This document shows positions 36,310-39,100 of a stretch of DNA of 39,100 nucleotides, piece by piece. The stretch comes from Bacillota bacterium. GTDB taxonomy: Bacteria; Bacillota; Clostridia; DSM-8532. Below the pieces are notes generated by a model. The model worked only from the letters and a program-made list of their open reading frames with translations. It did not search any database and was not told the origin of the DNA. The translations under genes were made by a program, and so were the position numbers. The DNA is taken from positions 1 to 39,100 of the forward strand of contig JAKIML020000121.1 of NCBI GenBank assembly GCA_022702935.2. The letters are read 5' to 3'. How positions within the stretch are numbered: position 1 is the stretch's first letter; each line of letters starts with the position of its first letter.

Positions 36310-37563
36310 TTACTTTGTAGCAAAAACCTTCTTAAGCTTGGCAAAACGAGGTACACCGTCCTCAATGGGGGGCTTGGATTCGCCCTGGATGAGGGGCAGA
36401 ACGTAATCAATGTAGTCCTGAGTAAGTCCGGTGCCGTCGGCGTTGATCCACTCACGGGGGATTTTCTTCTCGGTATTGGCAACCTCGCTTAAGTTAACGA
36501 GCACGTACTCGCAAACGTACTGACCGTTCTTTTCGCCTCTCTTGTAGGCCACCATGTGGTCGGTTACACCTTCAACGGCGTACTGAACAGCCTTTTGACC
36601 AGCGGTGAAGGCTTCTTCCACGTCGGCTGCGGAAGCCCAGTGAGCAGCGCATCTCTGGAGCAGGGAGAACTCAATGGCGCGAGCCTTGCACTTGAGTTCC
36701 TTCTTCAGTACATTGGCGAGCACCTGAGCGGTTCCACCCAACTGAGCATGACCGAAGGAGTCCTTCTCCTTGGCCAGGTCAGAGCCGTACTCGGAGATAT
36801 ACTTGCCGTCCTTATCCTTGATACCCTCGGAAACGGCAACGATGAGCTTTCCGTTGTTCTTCTCGTAAACCTTCTTACAATCGGCAACGAATTTGTCCAT
36901 GTCAAAGACGATCTCGGGGAGGTAAATTAAATCGGGGCCCTGTCCCTTGTAAGCTGCAATAGCGGTAGCAGCGGTCAGCCAGCCGGCATTTCTACCCATA
37001 ACCTCGAGCACGCAAACCATGGGAGTGTCATAAACACGAGCATCCAGGAATACTTCCATAGTGGATGTAGCCACGTATTTTGCAGCGCTGGCGTAGCCGG
37101 GGCAGTGGTCGGTAGCGTACAGGTCGTTGTCAATGGTCTTGGGAACGCCCATAACGCGGCATTCGTAACCGGCCTTCTGCATGAACTTGCTCACCTTGTT
37201 GCAGGTGTCCATGGAGTCATTTCCGCCATTGTAGAAGAAGTAGCGGATATCATACTTTTTGAATACTTCCAGAAGTCTGTTGTAATCGGTGGGATCCTTG
37301 TCGGGGTCTGCCAGCTTGTAGCGAACAGAGCCGAGGGCAGAGGAAGGAGTAGTCTTCAGAAGTTCAAGCTCCTTGGGATCTTCCTGGGTCATATCATAGA
37401 ATTTTTCTTCAAGAATACCGCGGATACCGTTTGCGGCACCGAAGACCTTGGGGATGCAGTCCATCTTAAGAGCCTCGGTTATAACACCAGCAGCGCTTGC
37501 GTTAATAACGGAGGTGGGTCCGCCGGACTGACCAAAGATTGCATTTCCGACTAATTTAGCCAT
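36310..37563 (-). CDS. pfp: Pyrophosphate-dependent 6-phosphofructokinase
   Basis: Phosphorylates fructose 6-phosphate with PPi instead of ATP, reversibly. 417 residues. The phosphoryl-donor site reads GGND with Asp116, and PKTIDND with Lys142: both the Asp in the second position of GGxD and the Lys in PKTIDND mark PPi enzymes, whereas ATP enzymes have GGDG and PGTIDTD. N-terminal GQSGGPTSVINAS is the family start. ATG 37563 has TTGGAGG eight bases upstream. Flanked by its own promoter and terminator, so a single-gene unit. Codon use is strongly biased (for example few rare codons), suggesting high expression. Confidence 0.9.
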   Translation of the reverse strand: MAKLVGNAIFGQSGGPTSVINASAAGVITEALKMDCIPKVFGAANGIRGILEEKFYDMTQEDPKELELLKTTPSSALGSVRYKLADPDKDPTDYNRLLEVFKKYDIRYFFYNGGNDSMDTCNKVSKFMQKAGYECRVMGVPKTIDNDLYATDHCPGYASAAKYVATSTMEVFLDARVYDTPMVCVLEVMGRNAGWLTAATAIAAYKGQGPDLIYLPEIVFDMDKFVADCKKVYEKNNGKLIVAVSEGIKDKDGKYISEYGSDLAKEKDSFGHAQLGGTAQVLANVLKKELKCKARAIEFSLLQRCAAHWASAADVEEAFTAGQKAVQYAVEGVTDHMVAYKRGEKNGQYVCEYVLVNLSEVANTEKKIPREWINADGTGLTQDYIDYVLPLIQGESKPPIEDGVPRFAKLKKVFATK

Positions 37564-37659
37564 GTTTGTTGCCTCCAATCAAGAATAGGTTTTATTATTA
37601 TTCTTTAATAAACCATGTGTTTTCAGGCTACTTCAAGGGACTGAAAATAACCAGCATTT

Positions 37660-37688
37660 AATATATCATAAAGGGATTTTTCGCGCAA
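37660..37688 (-). promoter_or_regulatory. Extended -10 promoter of the phosphofructokinase gene
   Basis: On the minus strand TGA-TATATT (-10 at 37660-37665) with TTGCGC (37683-37688) 17 bases upstream. Leader about 90 bases. Confidence 0.5.
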
Positions 37689-37754
37689 CGGATAATGTGC
37701 GGACATGCCGCGCCATGTTTTTGGCGGGGGAGAAGGTATGCGCGCTCAAATACC

Positions 37755-38537
37755 CTATAAGATACCTGTGACCTTAGTGAAGAAAAGCAAAAATCCCATT
37801 CCGTTGACCATGTAATGCGCAATAAACCCCGGCCAAAAGCTTTTGCGCTTCTGTGCCGCAAAGGCGATAACAAGGCACACGGGCACAAGACTCACAACAT
37901 CCCACCACTTAAAGCTGTGGTACAGGGCCCACAGGATTCCATGAATCCACCATGCGTTTCTGCCAAAGGCCAATTCCTGCCTGGGCAGGACATATCCCCG
38001 CCAGAACAGCTCTTCGCCAGTGATGTTAAAGAACAACATGACGAAATACTTAAGGAGCACCGGCCAGTTGCCGAGGATTTTTCCTCCAACGGCCTGGTCC
38101 AGGGCCGCCTGGCTGAACTCAGCGTGCGGGTCCAACAGAAGCGGGAGCCCCTTCGGAACAGGGAGAAGCCCTGCGTCAATGACTTTAGCCCCCAGTACCG
38201 AGAATAACCCCATGCCAGCCATGGATACAAGTCCTGCGCCAATACCCCAGGCCACATCCTTCATGCTGAAGCTGCGCATTCTATAGCGTTCCCCCATATC
38301 CTTCAGGCTATTTTGCCCATTAAGCCTGCCCAATACCCATGCGGCTATAAACATGAGGGCCATGGGGACGGTCATTGCCAGAAAAAAGCTGTCAAAGTCA
38401 GACATTTTCCCGGCCATTAAACAGGGCATAAAGACATAGGTGCTGATGAAAAGAATCACTGCCCAGGCACCGAACCATAAAAGGGATTCCCAAAGATACA
38501 TGGGCTTTAAGGTCTTTTTTTCTGTAACAAGGGCCAT
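37755..38537 (-). CDS. CPBP-family intramembrane protein (Abi/Rce1-like)
   Basis: 260 residues with about seven to eight hydrophobic segments. The CPBP motifs are complete: GEELFWRGYVLPRQ (motif 1, EExxxR type, about 170), HGILWALYH (motif 2, about 197) and FIAHYMVNG (motif 3, about 240), with the Glu and His residues that form the putative metal site of Rce1-type proteases. Substrate unknown; members serve in prenyl-protein processing in eukaryotes, bacteriocin immunity or surface protein control. GGAGG lies eight bases before the ATG. It follows the TetR-family gene on the same strand with an operator-like palindrome between them. Confidence 0.9.
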   Translation of the reverse strand: MALVTEKKTLKPMYLWESLLWFGAWAVILFISTYVFMPCLMAGKMSDFDSFFLAMTVPMALMFIAAWVLGRLNGQNSLKDMGERYRMRSFSMKDVAWGIGAGLVSMAGMGLFSVLGAKVIDAGLLPVPKGLPLLLDPHAEFSQAALDQAVGGKILGNWPVLLKYFVMLFFNITGEELFWRGYVLPRQELAFGRNAWWIHGILWALYHSFKWWDVVSLVPVCLVIAFAAQKRKSFWPGFIAHYMVNGMGFLLFFTKVTGIL

Positions 38538-38558
38538 TGATAGTGCCTCCTTTATATA

Positions 38559-38578
38559 AACATACTTGAATGTATGTT
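38559..38578. promoter_or_regulatory. Palindromic TetR/AcrR-type operator
   Basis: AACATAC-TTGAAT-GTATGTT, perfect seven-base arms around six bases, 22 bases before the CPBP start. GAATGTATGT within it is shared with the known E. coli AcrR operator. The adjacent regulator is the obvious ligand. Confidence 0.7.
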
Positions 38579-38604
38579 AAATGATTAAAAATTTTTACAT
38601 TTGT

Positions 38605-39100
38605 TCATATCCCGTGGATGAAGATATCGGCTAAATGGGGCGCCATTTCCTTAATGGAAAACCATTCAGGGTTCTGAAGCCAGTTTACCGTTACCCCCTG
38701 CTGGTAAGCCAGAAACGCTTGGGTGAGCTCAATGGGCTTCTTGTCGCTTCTTAGCTCTCCCATCTCGATGGCGGCCTTCATGTATTGTGCAATGGTGTTC
38801 ATCAACTGTGTGGAATTCTCCAGTAAAACCCGTCTGCATTCATCCAGCTCTGGGGCTGTACCGGTATTAAACAGCACCAGCCTGACCGTGTCCCGGTAAT
38901 CCTCATCCTCCTCTAAAAGCGTCCATTGCGCCACCATGATCTTCTTGCAGATCTCCTTTGCGGTGCCGCCGCTTTCCATGGCCCTGGCAATAACATCGTC
39001 GCCCCGGATATTGGCTTCATCAATGAGGGCCTTGTAAAGCGCAGCCTTATTCTCAAAATGCCAGTAAACTGCGCCGCGCGTCACACCTGCCGAACGTGCA
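38605..39100 (-). CDS. TetR/AcrR-family regulator, N-terminus beyond the window
   Basis: The frame is open to the window edge, reading ARSAGVTRGAVYWHFENKAA: the recognition helix of a TetR HTH, closest to the AcrR/TtgR group (VTRGAxYWHF). About 165 residues are visible, including the C-terminal ligand domain; some 30-40 residues are missing. The GTG at 39084 is inside the HTH and is not the start. The stop is 67 bases before the CPBP gene and the operator lies in between, so it most likely represses the CPBP gene. Its own promoter is outside the window, so autoregulation cannot be judged. Confidence 0.9.
   Translation of the reverse strand, partial: ARSAGVTRGAVYWHFENKAALYKALIDEANIRGDDVIARAMESGGTAKEICKKIMVAQWTLLEEDEDYRDTVRLVLFNTGTAPELDECRRVLLENSTQLMNTIAQYMKAAIEMGELRSDKKPIELTQAFLAYQQGVTVNWLQNPEWFSIKEMAPHLADIFIHGI

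Noticed and set aside
39084-39100. GTG at 39084 as start of the TetR-family gene
   Set aside because: Family similarity (ARSAG before VTRGA) continues to the window edge, so the gene is truncated by the window.

Overview
The window looks like a chromosomal segment of a low-redundancy, mid-GC (by eye mid-50s) anaerobic Clostridia-type Firmicute. Supporting signs are the yerC-secA pair, a pyrophosphate-type phosphofructokinase, YesM/YesN-style two-component proteins, LplB/YtcP-type sugar permeases, strong AGGAGG ribosome sites and frequent TTG starts. I cannot name a genus. No rRNA, tRNA, CRISPR, transposase or prophage gene was found; both edges cut through genes.

Left part (1-8634): the C-terminal part of SbcC, then a probable transcription unit glgA - nth - FtsA-like ATPase - membrane GAF/GGDEF diguanylate cyclase. 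It runs tail to tail into a small membrane-anchored protein of unknown function. 8800-10582 holds cheW and argJ on the minus strand, with a good promoter in front of argJ. 10827-16390 is a tight operon yerC - secA - folC - TPR membrane protein that ends in a hairpin terminator. 16563-19142 (minus) encodes an unusual protein with a degenerate RecA/KaiC-like front and a PEP-synthase-type ATP-grasp module, behind a near-consensus promoter.

Right-centre part (19303-36134) is a carbohydrate utilisation region. An unassigned (beta/alpha)8 glycosidase-like protein (minus) lies divergent from a plus-strand operon: GH31 alpha-xylosidase, GH42 beta-galactosidase, GH95 alpha-L-fucosidase, AraC-type response regulator, sensor histidine kinase. 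Convergent to this lies a sugar-uptake operon (two permeases and a lipoprotein binding protein, no ATPase), preceded by a cupin/AraC regulator with its own promoter and terminator. None of the glycosidases shows a signal peptide, so the model is uptake of oligosaccharides followed by cytoplasmic stripping of fucose, galactose and xylose, as expected for fucogalacto-xyloglucan fragments. The divergent glycosidase promoter has a 22-bp inverted repeat; one arm of it recurs in the leader of the araC gene.

Right end (36310-39100, minus): PPi-type phosphofructokinase, a CPBP-family membrane protein, and a truncated AcrR/TetR regulator. A 20-bp palindrome in the gap before the CPBP gene resembles the operator of E. 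coli AcrR.

Most promising for novelty: the orphan glycosidase-like protein, the KaiC-like/PPDK-N hybrid, the FtsA-like protein with four equally spaced NG-x11-GD units, and the regulatory elements of the sugar region.
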